Below, in pieces: positions 21,935-33,769 of a DNA stretch of 64,000 bases (positions are counted from its first letter, which is position 1; the number at the start of each line of letters is the position of its first letter). The stretch covers positions 50,475,325 through 50,539,324 of the forward strand of contig CM055106.1 of the NCBI GenBank assembly GCA_029204225.1, in the 5' to 3' direction. A program made the translations under genes and the position numbers. Origin of the DNA: Diphasiastrum complanatum (lineage: Eukaryota; Streptophyta; Lycopodiopsida; Lycopodiales; Lycopodiaceae). The notes under the pieces are model-generated. The model was not told where the DNA came from and searched no databases. It saw only the letters and a program-made list of their open reading frames with translations.

Positions 21935-23640
21935 TTAAGAACATACACGAGACACATTACCCTTATGATTGGCACGAACGAGATGAGAGAGTTGGAGGAT
22001 CATGAGGGAGAAAATCCTATACTTGGTAGGTCTGATTTTATGGGTACAATGGAACCTGATCTTCCAGAGCTGAGGAGGATCAGAAAGATTCCACTTGGCA
22101 TTGCACCATGAATAGGTGAAATTAGGCTCTCTAGAAGCGGCGTGAGCCTTAAAGAGCCATTTTCTATAACATTCAGTAGTAGGGGAGGTGGAAAGGGGGC
22201 CAAGTTCATCGTAAGAGAAGGCGAAAAAAAGAAAGTGGGATTCGTGGAGGGAGAGTCCAAGTTTTGTCCTGAGTTGTGACAAATTGCCGGAGTAAATGAG
22301 ATTCATGATGTGCTCCCAAGTAACAAGACCTTTACAGGTCAGATTATGACAAGTCTTTTCTCAACCAGAGCAAGGGGCTAATAGTTGATGGTGATGGGTT
22401 TGGAAAACCAGAGGAGCTCAAGAGGGAAAATGGATTTGCCAAGGAAGGAGGTGAGATATGATTGGGAGTTGGTAAGAGTGGACGAGAGTCGAGGTAGAAG
22501 GGTGGTCATCATCATCAAAGCCCAAGGCTGAGGACAACCAAAGTTAGCATGGATGTATCTAAACAAAAGAGAAAGAGAGGTGATGGAAGAGTCCTAAAGT
22601 CCCAGGCTGCCTAGCTTTTTCGAGGCCGCGCAAATATCCCAGTTCATAAGACTGGGCCCATTGTTCCAAAGGAGCTTCCTAAAAGTCTTGGCGATAACAA
22701 GGGAGCAGGAGGGAGGAAGGAACCAAATGAAAAGAAAGTGGGTGAAGTAAGAAGAAATGTTGTGCTTGAGGACTATAAGTCTGGCTGGGAAGGAAAGGTC
22801 AAAAGAGTTCCAGGCCAAAATTTTGGATCTGATTCTCTCGATAATCCAGCTAAAGCAATTTCTATTAGAAAGAGAAGCTCCCAGAGAAAAGCCAAGGTAC
22901 TTGAAGATGATACCATGTTGGAGGATGTTAAGTCTTAATGCTTGACACCAATTTGGTGTAGCCTCATGAGAGAGAACAATGAGATCAATTTTTTTCAGAT
23001 TGACCTTCGAATCGAAGATATTGCAGAATTGCCTTATCTCTCTTGAAGAATGGAAGCAGAGGGTTGGTGAAGCTCAATTATACAGGCCAAATCATCGTCA
23101 AAGAGCTGGGGGCCGAGGCGAATATCGCGGAAGACAGAAGGCTGGAAAGAGAGATAAGCATTAAGTCTGTGAAGATAGTAAATAAGTACCTCGGTGGCGA
23201 TAACAATTAAATAGGGCAAAAGGGGACAACCTCGTCTAATGCAACATGATCTGGAGAAAGAGAGAGAAAGGGCACCTTGGAAAAGAATGGAAGACGAGGC
23301 AGAAGAGAAGAGAGAATGGATGAGCTTGATAATAAAATCAAGAATGCCAAAAGAAGAGCAGCAAGTGAAGAGGTAGTTCAAGCTGATGCTGTCAAAAGCT
23401 TTATCAAAATCTATCTTAAACATAAGAGCCGTGTAGTTGAACCAGAGGGAGGAATCAAATTTCCTACCAAACATTTAGAATGTTGTCAAACAAGGATATG
23501 CCTTTCACAAAACCAGATTGGCTCTTAGAGAGGTGGTAAAGGAGAAGAAGGGCAATCCTTCTAGCGATAGCTTTTGCTACTATCTTATAAGAAGTATTAA
23601 GCATGGTAAGAGGTGGTAGATAGAGATATTGGAGGGAGAC
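21935..23640 (-). pseudogene. LINE reverse transcriptase relic
   Basis: On the minus strand, from right to left: LNTSYKIVAKAIARRIALLL and QSGFVKGISLFDNIL (about 23600-23490); KIDFDKAFDSIS, RRGCPLLPYLIVIATEVL and QLFDDDLACI (23474-23034); then SFPARLIVLKHNISSYFTHF, LLWNNG and AASKKLGSLGL (22818-22594); finally a zinc-binding tail region (22306-21935). This is the block order of plant L1-type ORF2. The catalytic box reads FDDD rather than the usual FADD, and the family's QGCPLSP is RRGCPLLP here. Pieces are in different frames and interrupted by stops, so it is inactive. Confidence 0.7.
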
Positions 23641-24300
23641 TCGGCTTTGGAAACAAGTTTAATGAGACCTTGAGAGAAGGAGAAGGGGAATGCGAAGAAG
23701 TTGCAAAACTAACAACATCGAGCATTCTCTCAATGCACTCGAAAAAAGTCTGGAGTGACTCCATCAAGACCCGAAGTTTTGTTTATGTTGAGTGCTTTGA
23801 GAGCATAATGAAATTTTTCTAGGGAAAGAGGGGCAAAGAGGGAACTGAAATCAATAACAGAGAGAGGAGAGGTAAATGAGCAGTAAAGAGGGATATCCTG
23901 AATGGGGGAAATAGAAGGAAGAGCATGAATATATAAAAGCGAGAAGTGATCGAAGAAAAAACTACAAATGGCATCAAAAAGGGAAGAGAAGTGTCGTTAA
24001 CAATGAGACCGCAAGAGTCTTCTCTTCTGTGCTAAGATTTAAGCTTCTTGAAGAAGAAGACAGAAGGCAAGTCAGCTTCATGTAGCCAATTAAGGCGAGT
24101 TCTCTTTCTCAAAAAAAGCAGTTTTGGAATGATTAAGAACTTTGAGATGGTTGGTGGCCTGCAAGAATTCATCTACACGCAGAGAAGGATCATCAATGCA
24201 AGCCCTGCTAAACGAGATAGAAGTGAGATGGATGAGACCTATAAAGTAATTAATAACCTTGTGAGGCCCAAACACACTATTTAGAGTTAGTACATGGTTT
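23641..24300 (-). other. Probable upstream part of the LINE relic
   Basis: The minus strand has short open pieces (for example 24311-24090) but no clear endonuclease motifs. I place it with the LINE because it is contiguous and of similar composition; this is an inference. Confidence 0.25.
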
Positions 24301-25853
24301 AGGATAGTCAATTCATGTGTAGAGTGTCAATAGCAATGGAATTTCTTAATTGGGGAGTTTAGGCCTTGCATGACTGCATGCACAGGGTGGTCTTGGGTCA
24401 GTATATCCATTGGAAACTCGCCCTACTACCTCATTCATTTGGTGATTCATTGCCAAGTTCTCTCAATTACTCTTGCTTTCTATTTCGTGGCTCCGGGCTG
24501 AAGCTTTTGGAGATTGATCGGTTGCTTCTACTTGGTTGGTGGTTTCTCCACAATGTGTTCTCTTGTTGCTTTTCGTCTAATTTTTGGTGTGGATTAATTG
24601 GGATTCTCATGCAGGTAGAGAACAAGATTCCAAGTGGGTGAATTCTCCTAGTTTCCATTTGCATGTCGTTAAGATCCGTCTCTCTCAAAATTCTCTAGTG
24701 TTTTATGGAAGATTGTTCTTAGAAGCCAATTTGTGATGCTTTTTTTGGAGCTTTTGCTTATGTAGCTCAAATCTTTGGTCGATCTAAATTTTCTAGCAAA
24801 TGTACTTTTATTATAGGGATCATTAATGATGGAATTAATGATGCATGCCGGTTTTTTTCATTATTTACGGTTCTAGGCTATGTTTTTGGTTAAAAGAATT
24901 AAGTTGAGTTGCATGTGGGTGAGAAACAGTTGCATGTCATGAATTTCCACTTCATGGTGAAGAAAAAACTGGAAAATTGTAAAAACAATCATCATTTTTG
25001 AAAGTTTTCTCATAAAGTTGGATAGTAGGATGTTGCCTTGTAGAGCTTGCCAAAAGTTGAATCCAAGTCTTATGAAGTTTTCCACGGAGTTAGAGCCAAG
25101 AATTTGGTGAATTGAGATTGTAGAAGGTCAAAAGAAGCCGGAAAATAGCCTTTTTTTTGTCTAGCAAGTCAGATATGTAAATTAATGGCCGTCTCCATCA
25201 AGTTCGAAGCAAAAAGCTTCTACAAATCAAGAAATCTTCGTTCTCAGCCCATACTGCTTCCTAGGACCTTTATGAAGGCTTCACGGAAGTCTAATAGACC
25301 ATTTACGACTATTGGTAACATCGCTTTTGGGCTTGGAGAGGTGTTTGCAATGCATAGGCCTTGTAAAATTGCGCCCTATTATAGAATTTCTGATACTATG
25401 TTCTCACACGTGTGAAGTCGAGGTGGAAGGCTGATGTGGTAATCATCTCGGTCGCTTGGTCTCCTTCTCTACTATGCTTTACATTATCTAATTTGGTGCA
25501 TGGTAGCTCAAATTATGGATGTTCGAAATTTTGGCAGTTTTTGAGCAAAATTATCAAAATCTATAAATGTTCTGATTGCATGCCTATTTTTTTAAATTGT
25601 GGTACTATACTTGTATGGATTAGTTGCCTATTGATTATGAGAGTGTTTCTGACATGCATGAGAGATTTGCAATCATTTTGAGTGGTCATACGCATGTGCT
25701 CTGACGGTTGGATCCCAAATCAGTGAAATAGGCTGACAATTTTTGTAAAACTGAAATGTACGTAAAATTTTTGTAATCTCAAAAAAGTAGTTAATATCGC
25801 ATGCTTTGCATGCTGGACTGACATTATGTTAGTAAAATTAGAAATCGAACAAT
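24301..25853. other. No recognised feature
   Basis: AT-rich. I searched it for a 5' LTR matching the LTR at 33.0 kb (TGTTGGAGGG start, tatatagag core) and did not see one. Confidence 0.3.
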
Positions 25854-25893
25854 ATGTCTATAATTTGTAGAGACAAACTGCTCCAAAGAAATA

Positions 25894-26847
25894 AAGACTT
25901 TCCTATCTTCCATCTTCACATGACGTGGTGGCGAGATTTGTCGATGAAACACACGACTTGGGATGCTTTTGCGGAGATCTTTAAAAACGATTTTGTAATA
26001 ACTGATGACGTCGATTACTACCAAAAATTTGTGAATTGCAAGATGGATAGTAAGAGCTTGGACTCTTATATCCAAGAATAGAGTTCCATCATTCGATCCT
26101 AAGTTGGCTTTATCGCAATTTGTCCTAGGTTTGCATGTCGACTATCAGAACGAATGTAGGAGGAATGTGCTTGAAAGTCTCGAGGATGCTTTTTGGATAG
26201 CAAAAACATACGACTCCACGATGGTGGCGTCTAGCAAGCAACTTTAACAGATTCCAACCACTTTGATATCCAAGAAGGGAAAAAAGTGTGGTCCAGACCG
26301 AGCAACTAAATATTTTGATGAGTTGGATCGAATAGCGTCGGAACCCCATAAACCGAAGAAGAAGAAGTCGAAGACTTTCCTATCTTCCATCTTCACATGA
26401 CGTGGTGGCGAGATTTGTCGGTGAAACCCACGACTTGGGATGCTTTTGTGGAGATCTTTAAAAACGATTTCATAATAATTGATGACGTCGATTACTACCA
26501 AAAATTTGTGAATTACAAAATGGATAGTAAGAGCTTGGACTCTAATATCCAATAATAGAGTTTCATCATTCGATCCTGAGTTGGCTTTATCGCAGTTTGT
26601 CCTAGGTTTGCATGCCGACTATCAGAACGAATGTAGGAGGAATGTGCTTCAAAGTCTTGAGGATGCTTTTAGGATAGCAAAAGCATACGACTCCACGGTG
26701 GTGGCGTCTAGGAAGCAACTTCAACAGATTCCAACCACTTTGATATCCAATAAGGGAAAAAAGCGTGGTCCAGATTGAGCAACTAAATATTTTGACGAGT
26801 TGGATCAAATAGCGTCGGAACCCCAGAAACTGAAGAAGAAGAAGAAG
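25894..26847 (+). repeat. 477-bp tandem duplication within gag
   Basis: The sequence from aagactttcctatcttcc at 25894 is repeated from 26371 at a period of 477 bp, about 95% identical by eye. Each copy encodes the central gag region (TWWRDLS, TTWDAFAEIFKNDF, then LALSQFVLGLHVDYQNECRR). Both copies end in an AAG-rich lysine tract (gaagaagaagaag), which probably offered the homology for the duplication. The period is divisible by three, so it preserves frame. Confidence 0.9.
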
Positions 26848-26849
26848 TT

Positions 26850-27735
26850 GAAGAAATCTATGTCTTGGATGAAGGCTAATAAAGAAAATTTATGGTTTTT
26901 TTGTAATAAGCTTGGACATATGATGAAATTTTGTCTGGAGAGAAAGAAACACATGGCACAAATGATTGAAATCCCTGGTGGTAAAGGTAAAACATTGGAA
27001 ATTAACCTGTTTGATTGTGAGTGTGAATGTTCTTCTAGTCTGGTTTCTTGCCTAATGAACTGTCTCGTTTAACATGCACAGTTAAAGATCAGGAAGTAAT
27101 TATTTTATTAGATAGTGGTTCTACTCATAATTACATTAATTCTCGTCTTGTGCAGAAACTTAGCTTGAAAACTGAAGTTAGTAACCATAGATACAAAGTT
27201 TATTTAGCTTTAGGAGCAGAGTTGTAGACTTGGAACGTGAAAGTGCCGAATCTCCCAGTTTTGATACAAGGATATAGAGATTTAGTTAGTTTCCATGTTT
27301 TAGACCTAGCCCACACTATTTAATTTTTGGATATGAATGGTTATTTAGCAAATTGCCTTATCTGACTATTGATTTTGAGAAACATATTCTCACTTTCAAG
27401 GAGGATGATAAGGTAGTTACTTTATTTGGCAGTAATTTTATACATCCGTCGAATGGAATTTCTATGGTTAATATAATGGAAGCATTTGATTATTCATAGT
27501 ATGAAGTTTTTTCAGTATTTGTTATTCCAATTTGGTTTCTGATGTGTATCTAAATAGTTGTGAATTCTCTACGATTCTTAACTCAGTAAGTTTAGATCAC
27601 AAACAAGCAATGGAAAATCAGATCATAAGTGAATTTAAGGATGTTTTCCCTTCAGAATTACCTCATGGTTTACCACCATGTAGGTCAGTAGACCACATGA
27701 TAGAGTTAATTCCATGAAGTCAACCTATCTGTAGC
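26850..27735 (+). pseudogene. Gypsy zinc knuckle, protease and pre-RT linker
   Basis: FFCNKLGHMMKFC (about 26900-26940) is a zinc knuckle whose first cysteine is lost. The protease active site reads ILLDSGSTHNYINS at about 27100-27140, followed after stops by degenerate flap sequence. From 27532 the linker VFPSELPHGLPPCRSVDH leads to IELIP, a TGA that replaces a Gly codon, and SQPIC, where the nested insertion begins. Confidence 0.65.
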
Positions 27736-29620
27736 GCAGGCATCCCAAAGGGCGCCGAGAACCATGACTTAGCTTCCAGCCTTCAACTCTTGCCATCCAA
27801 ACCCAATTGACATACAAGCAGCCAACTCGCCAACAACGATCAGACTTAACCAACTGGAGGTTCAGAAACCAACATTGAGATCCAACCTGGCGCCATGCCA
27901 GATCGGGGGTGGACTTCCCTCCAAGCAAGCCGCTCGACATACATCAAACTTAACCAACTTGAAGCTTCGTTACAAACGAGTAACATCCATTCCAAGCAAG
28001 GGGTCTGACTTACATCAGACTTAACCAAGTGAAAGCTTTGTCACGAGCGTTGGAAGCCAACTTGGCGCCATGCCAGACTGGACAGCCATAAACAGGTAAC
28101 TTCCACCCAAGCAAGCCATCCAACTCAACCGACAGGTTAGAGCCCATTCCCCAAGAGCTTAACCCATTCACGTTCATGCAAGGAACACTCAGAACCACAA
28201 GCTGCGACAGATATGGAGACAACCAGTTCCTGGACCAAATGGTCCCAACAGCATACCGCTTGCGCCACGGACCGAGTGGTCCCAACGGCATACCGCTGGC
28301 GTCCCGAGATACGACGCTCAACTATGTGCCAAATTAAAAAGTTTGAAGCGGCCTTACAACTGGCGCTTTTACCGAACACTGAAACCCAGAAGGTAATTAG
28401 AGTCAGTCGAGGAAAATCCCACTTTATTGATAAATCTGAGAAGGTTACATTTCAAGTGTGTGACCGACCCTAGTCTTCGGGACGCTGGCATGCCAAGGCG
28501 AGTGCCAGGACAACATTCCAGCCAGGGAGGCTGAGACTTGGTTGGAGCTCGCCCTGAGTCGCAACCCGCACTCCCCTATAGTATTCCAGATCGGGGGTCC
28601 CGATGTGGGTGACCTCCCTCCAAGCAAGCCGCCTGACATACATCAAACTTAACCAACTCAAAGCTTCGTTACAAACGAGTAACATCCATTCCAAGCAAGG
28701 GGTCTGACTTACATCAGACTTAACTAACTAAAAGCTTCATCATGAGCGGTGGAAGCCAACCTAGCGCCACGCTAGACTGGACAGCCATGAACAGGTAACT
28801 TCCACCCAAGCAAGCCATCCAACTCAGCCGACAGGTTAGATCCCATTCCCCAAGAGCTTAACCCATTCACGTTCATGCAAGGAACACTCAAAACCACAAG
28901 CCGCAACAGATATGGAGACAACCAGTTCCTGGACCAAATGGTCCCGACAGCATACCGTTGGCGCCACGGACCGAATGGTCCTGACGGCATACCGTTGGCG
29001 TCCCGGGATACGACCCTCAGCTATGTGCCAAATTAAAAAGTTTGAAGCGGCCTTACAACTGGCGCTTTTACCGAACACTGAAACCCAGAAGGTAATCAGA
29101 GTCAGTTTGAGAAAAATCCCACTTTATTGATAAATCTGAGAAGGTTACATTTCAAGTGTGTGACCAACCCTAGTCTTCGGGGCGCTGGCATGCCAAGGCG
29201 AGTGCCAGGACAACATTCCAGCCATGGAGGCTTTGGAGCTCGCCTTGAGTCGCAACCCGCACTCCCCTATAGTATTGGTGGGATTCGCCACCTCCCCTCA
29301 TACCAAGTACTCTACCCAGACTGGTAAAGCACGTTTTCTCTCTCTAGTATTTCCTCTCTCTAGAAAGTCATTTTTTATCTCTCTAGAATCTACTGATCCC
29401 AAGGCTTCCTTTAATCATGCCTAGATCGTGTGAGGTAATTGCACATCAATCTGAGCTCTCTGGACTTCGCTATAACCGATCAAAGATTTTCAGCCATAAG
29501 AACTTGGCGCCGGCTGGATTTTGGTCACAGTGGCACCGGGAGTAGCAGGGGCGCTGCTGGCACTGGTGGCGCCGGAAGTAAAGCTTGTAAAGGTGACTTT
29601 ACAACACTATCTCTAGACAA
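27736..29620. mobile_element. Nested insertion splitting the gypsy pre-RT region
   Basis: The host gypsy reads SQPICSA up to about 27735 and resumes with PYRFS at about 29621, so the 1.9 kb between is an insertion. It contains two copies of a roughly 699-bp unit (anchors at 27937 and 28636). These are followed by CT-rich sequence and then ttggcgccgg at about 29500, a motif like the TGGCGCC primer-binding site of many plant gypsy elements. This suggests an LTR with large internal repeats plus a stub of internal sequence. Clear TG..CA ends and an exact target duplication were not found; agcgca on the left may correspond to a mutated agacaa on the right. Confidence 0.6.
27937..29275. repeat. Two tandem copies of a 699-bp repeat
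   Basis: The stretch acatacatcaaacttaacca recurs at 27937 and 28636. Between these points the copies stay alignable through ccaagcaaggggtctgactt, cccaagagcttaacccattc, ttgaagcggccttacaactg and cccactttattgataaatct. The second copy fades near 29275. Confidence 0.85.
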
Positions 29621-29623
29621 CCT

Positions 29624-30060
29624 TATAGGTTCTCTTAGAAAGAAGAGATAGAGATTTCAAATCAAATAGAAAACTATATGAGGATGGGACATATCCAACC
29701 TAGTAAGTCACCATGGGATGCTCCCGTTCTTCTAAAAGCAAAGAAAGATGGAAGATTCCGGATGTGTGTGGATTACAAGGGGTTGAATAAGGTGACATAT
29801 TCGTTACCCAAGATGGATGACCTTATAGATCACTTGGGTGGAGCAAAATATTTCACTAGGATATATCTCAGGACAGGGTACCATCATATTAAAATTAAAT
29901 CAGAAGATGTCCAAAAGGCTGGATTTCATACTAGATTTGGGCATTATGAGTTCTTAGTGTTGCCATTTGGGTTAACAAATGCTCCAACAACATTCCAGCA
30001 AAGTAACAAGACATGCAATACGAGACACATTGCAAGATGGTTATTATTATTGACTGAATT
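29624..30060 (+). pseudogene. Gypsy reverse transcriptase, N-terminal half
   Basis: Continues the host frame: [67 protein letters not shown], then [15 protein letters not shown]. These are RT motifs up to the NAPxTFQ block. The YxDD catalytic box, the thumb and most of RNase H are missing: the reading passes straight to an RNase H end ([10 protein letters not shown]). Confidence 0.75.
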
Positions 30061-30980
30061 TGACTTTTGAGTCATAGTTCAGAAAGGTAAACAACATTAT
30101 CTTGCGGATCATGTCTCAAGAAGACAAACAACACCAATTAATATTGAAGTGGATGATGAACTACAAAGATGCTGTGTTATTCTATGTTGAAGCAGTATCT
30201 GAGATGTGGGTTGAAGCCAGAGCAGCTCGTATAGCAGATGTGAAATCTACTGCAAAGTTTTTATATGAAAATATCATTGTTCGATTTAGTTTTCCTGTTG
30301 AGATCTTTAGTGATCGAGGTACACATTTTGTCAATGAAATGATAAAGTGGCTATTGGAGGACTCATCGGTTTAGTACTCCGTATTATCCAAGGGGTAATG
30401 GACAAGCAAAATCTTCTAATAAGATTCTTTATAGTATTATGACAAAAACAGTGGAAGAAAGTCGTTCTGATTGGGACATAAACTGCATGTAGCATTATGG
30501 GCATTCAAAATAGCTTAAAAAGTTAGTACAAATCAGATGCCATTTCAACTTGTTTACGACCAAGATGCAGTTATGCCAATAGAATTATTAATACCATCTT
30601 TATGCATAGTAGCAATGGAACGCTTGGATGATGCTAAATCTTTACAACTCCGACATGAGGCTTTGCACAAACTTTGTGAAACTAGATGGATGGCAGTTCA
30701 TGCACTAGCAGCAGAGAAAGCTTGTTGCAAGTAATGGCATGATCATCAATTACATAAAAAAGACTTGAAAGAAGGAGATCTTGCTTTAATGTACAAAACG
30801 AAATTGATCAAAGGGAAGTTGAAATTTACAGATAAAGGAACATATAAAGTCAAAGAGATATTATCTTATGGATCAGTGGTCTTGGAACGCCTAGATGGTA
30901 GAAGATTTGATACTATTGTGAATGGCAATCGACTACGCAAGTTTTGGCAGCCTAATCCCCCAGCTTGGTCAAAGGTCTGA
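30061..30980 (+). pseudogene. Gypsy RNase H tail and integrase relic
   Basis: GKQHYLADHVSRRQTTP marks the RNase H end (GkdNv.ADaLSR). Integrase follows from about 30200: a D-box remnant, SFPVEIFSDRGTHFVN (second catalytic D), and a broken YxPRxNGQaEssNK-like region near 30390. Then MPFQLVYDQDAVMPIELLIP and the C-terminal LKEGDLALMYKTK...RRFDTIVNGNRLRKF chromatin-side module. Stops at 30372 and 30732 and at least two frameshifts. Confidence 0.7.
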
Positions 30981-31787
30981 TCATTTTTACTAAACTTTGA
31001 TTTATAATTTTGTTGTTTCTTGTTTTATCATTTTTTTTTTGGAAAAAACAATTAATTTTTTTTTTATAAAAAATGATGAGTAGAATTAAAAAAAGTCATC
31101 AGATCAGAAAAAAGAGAAAGAAAAAGTATTTTCAAGAATCAATTTTTGATGAAAAGTGATCTAAAAATCACTAAATGAGTCTAATCTTGAACACACAGTC
31201 ATATGAACCTTTGCCGAGTTGCCAGTTGATACATCCAGTTCAGATCTACCTTTATTGAGCTAGATGAAAATTGGTTTATTGAAAAAGTAAAGAATTTGCT
31301 GCTAGGCGAGAGTTTAGAGCTATGCTACTTTGGGAACCTTCGTCGAGCATGTTGCACTCATTATGACCTGACAGATGGATTTAAAACGCTAAAATTAGAT
31401 TGGGTGAAGGTTGAAATCCTGAAAATTTTCATTAAATGCGATACCTAGGCGAAGGATGCACCTAGATGAGGGTTCAAATCTACGAAACCTTCAACAAGTG
31501 TGACCCTATTGGCCAGGAACCTTCGCCAATAATTCTAGAAGCTATTTTAATAGTATTGAGCATGCTTGCAAAATGTTGTCCAAAACTGATAAGCCAAACT
31601 GGTACTTTGTCTAATAGAACCTCCATATTAACCTAGAAAAGGGCCGATTTTGAGTTCATTTCTCACCAGTGCTAGCGAAGCTCTTGCGAATTTTTTCGTG
31701 ACCAAAATTCCTCCAGACTTTCATACAACTTTTTGACATGTTTTTTGCCTTCTGCTCTGTGTTTTTACTTGTCTTCATACTGTTACC
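30981..31787. other. Post-pol spacer of the gypsy element
   Basis: AT-rich with poly-T and poly-A tracts. The motif gaacctttgccgag recurs in variants (gaaccttcgtcgag, gaaccttcgccaat) near 31207, 31336 and 31518. No coding seen. Confidence 0.4.
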
Positions 31788-32919
31788 ATGTCGTCAACTG
31801 AATCAGACACCTCTGTATCACCCCGTTCTATAGTCTTGCATGATGTTCCAACCTCAACAAACATCATGGTGCTTCCTAGCATTAGAAAGGTGGCTCAATG
31901 GCTGAATCTCGCCGAGCTCTTGCTCAAGGTGATGGGTATTCGCGCCAAAACCTTTTCAAATAAAATTAATATGGATTTTATTAGCATGGCTTTCGGTACT
32001 TGGAATGAAGCCAAGACTAAGTTTTACATTACCTTCCAAGGGGTAGTCCACGTGGTGCGTGTCTAGGAGGCCGCCCTTGATACCATAGGAATTGTATCCA
32101 TGCCTTGTCCTGTTCCATCCCATAAATAGACAAATGTCGTCATCAAGCCATTTGTTGACACTAAGGTCAACCAATCCCATACCAATAATGGCTATCTTTT
32201 GGAAGCCATTCGTGCTCTCGTGCTCCAAGCCTCCGCTCACCTTCTGAATATTATTAATGTAGTGGGTGAAGATTAAAAATGATTAGTCGATCATAATCCA
32301 ATATCCCAAACCCTAGACTCTGCGCAGCAGACTGAGCAAGTCCAAGATAGAATGACAAAGTTCAAGGCTCCATACACCATTGTCATTCAAACTACCATCA
32401 GATCTTCGCACACATTTGATGCACAGGTCCTTGAAGGATACTAGGGTGTAGATGTTTTTGAAGAGGAAGATCCACATGTCAAACTTCAAGGCAAACAAAC
32501 TCTTCCTGGAAAATATGTACCTCATAATACACAAACTACCATGCCGTCGGTCTCTCTTGATTCTGGTGACATCATGGGAATTCATACACACCTGGGATGG
32601 ATGATCCCAAATATGATAGAGGATAAAATTATGATGGAGAAGCGGATTTCCGATCTCGGCTCCGAAAACCTTGATCAGTCAGAAGCTGATTCAGATCAAT
32701 CGGGAGCTGAAGATTGCCAAACAACATGAAGAAAAATTTGTGGCCAAACTCAAAAAGGCCGAGAAACAAGAAAAAGCATTGGAGAACTATGTCATTGAGC
32801 TCCAAAATGTTTTGATCAACGCCCAAGATCAAGTACACAAAGTCGTCCAAGACATCAAACAACATGCTCATGTATCACACTCATGTACCAAATCACCTGC
32901 AAAATCAAAAGAAAGTTGA
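31788..32919 (+). pseudogene. Extra ORF between gypsy pol and 3' LTR, unknown function
   Basis: From ATG 31788 one frame reads with stops near 32064, 32127, 32274, 32442 and 32727; the 3' part continues in another frame to 32917. The N-part contains LPSIRKVAQWLNLAELLLKV and GTWNEAKTKFYITFQG. The C-part (32671 on) is a coiled coil of Lys/Glu/Gln heptads (NRELKIAKQHEEKFVAKLKK). I do not recognise a family. Extra ORFs downstream of pol are known in some plant gypsy lineages, where they can be env-like or gag-like; no transmembrane segment or signal peptide is evident here. It may have been about 370 residues when intact. Confidence 0.5.
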
Positions 32920-33019
32920 GACTTATTGCCAAGAATTGTCCAGCTTCCAAGACAGATTTGATACATTCAAAGACAAAGCATCCACGGAATTGGCTAAGCC
33001 AAAAGCCACCACTAGTTTT

Positions 33020-33029
33020 GGTGGGGGAT
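33020..33029 (+). promoter_or_regulatory. Polypurine tract
   Basis: ggtgggggat lies two to three bases before the TG that opens the 3' LTR, as expected for plus-strand priming. Confidence 0.6.
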
Positions 33030-33031
33030 AT

Positions 33032-33769
33032 TGTTGGAGGGTTTGCGGATATCAAGGCAATGCTAACCCTAGTTAATAAAGAGGGATTTGGCAACCTGCG
33101 TGTATAAGTCCAACTTGATGATCACATAGTTATTTTATTTGTTAGAAGTTAATAAAAGGACTTTAGGCCTTTCTGTGGGAATTAAATGTTGCAAGGCCTA
33201 ATAGTCAAGTTAGTAAATAGAAAATGATTCCTCCCAAATTTCAAATTTCAAATAATAAGGGAGGTGGAAATTGGCCAATAGGATTTGAGGCCAAAGCCCT
33301 AAAATCCACTATATAGAGTGGTGAATTGTAGTTCATTTTTCACATTCATGTTCATTTCAATAAAGCAGGTTGAACAAATTGAAATTAGATGTCCTTGCTC
33401 TTCTTTTTTCCATTCTTCGTCTCTAGAGAGAGAAAAAAAAGTAATCTTTACCTTCACTTGAGTAGTGTTATTGGATGTAGTGTTAATCTTAGTATTAGAT
33501 GTGGAATCATAAGCATGTGCTTGATTATGAACTATGTTATCGCTTTCTTGGAAACGAATCTCCGCGTGACAACAAGTTAATCATCTTCATCTCCTTTGAT
33601 GCTTGATGTGCTTGGATCTAGGGTTGAAGGTGGATAGGAAATACCCACTACAGCCGTCATCCACACTTGGCAGGTTCCATGTGGAGATAAGGGATTGGAC
33701 CTGAAATATGTAATGGATAAGACTCCACAACCAAACTTGATGAAGTTGTTATTTGGAAACCCTCCAATA
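33032..33769 (+). mobile_element. 3' LTR of the gypsy element
   Basis: The segment opens tgttggagggttt and closes aaaccctccaata (33757-33769), an inverted terminal match of 12 of 13 bases with the terminal CA altered to TA. Inside are a TATA box (ctatatagag, about 33309) and AATAAA 50 bp downstream (33359-33364), the usual U3-R arrangement. A polypurine tract precedes it. Length is about 738 bp. Confidence 0.65.

Larger units (their letters stand above)
25854..33769 (+). mobile_element. Decayed Ty3-gypsy element with extra 3' ORF and 3' LTR
   Basis: The plus strand carries, in order, gag (with an internal tandem duplication), zinc knuckle, aspartic protease, pre-RT linker, a 1.9-kb nested insertion, truncated RT, RNase H end, integrase, a further ORF after pol, polypurine tract and 3' LTR. 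The order fits one element, although linkage of the post-pol ORF and LTR to the pol relic is inferred from contiguity and orientation. No 5' LTR was found. Stops, frameshifts and a large RT/RNase H deletion make it non-functional. Confidence 0.65.
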
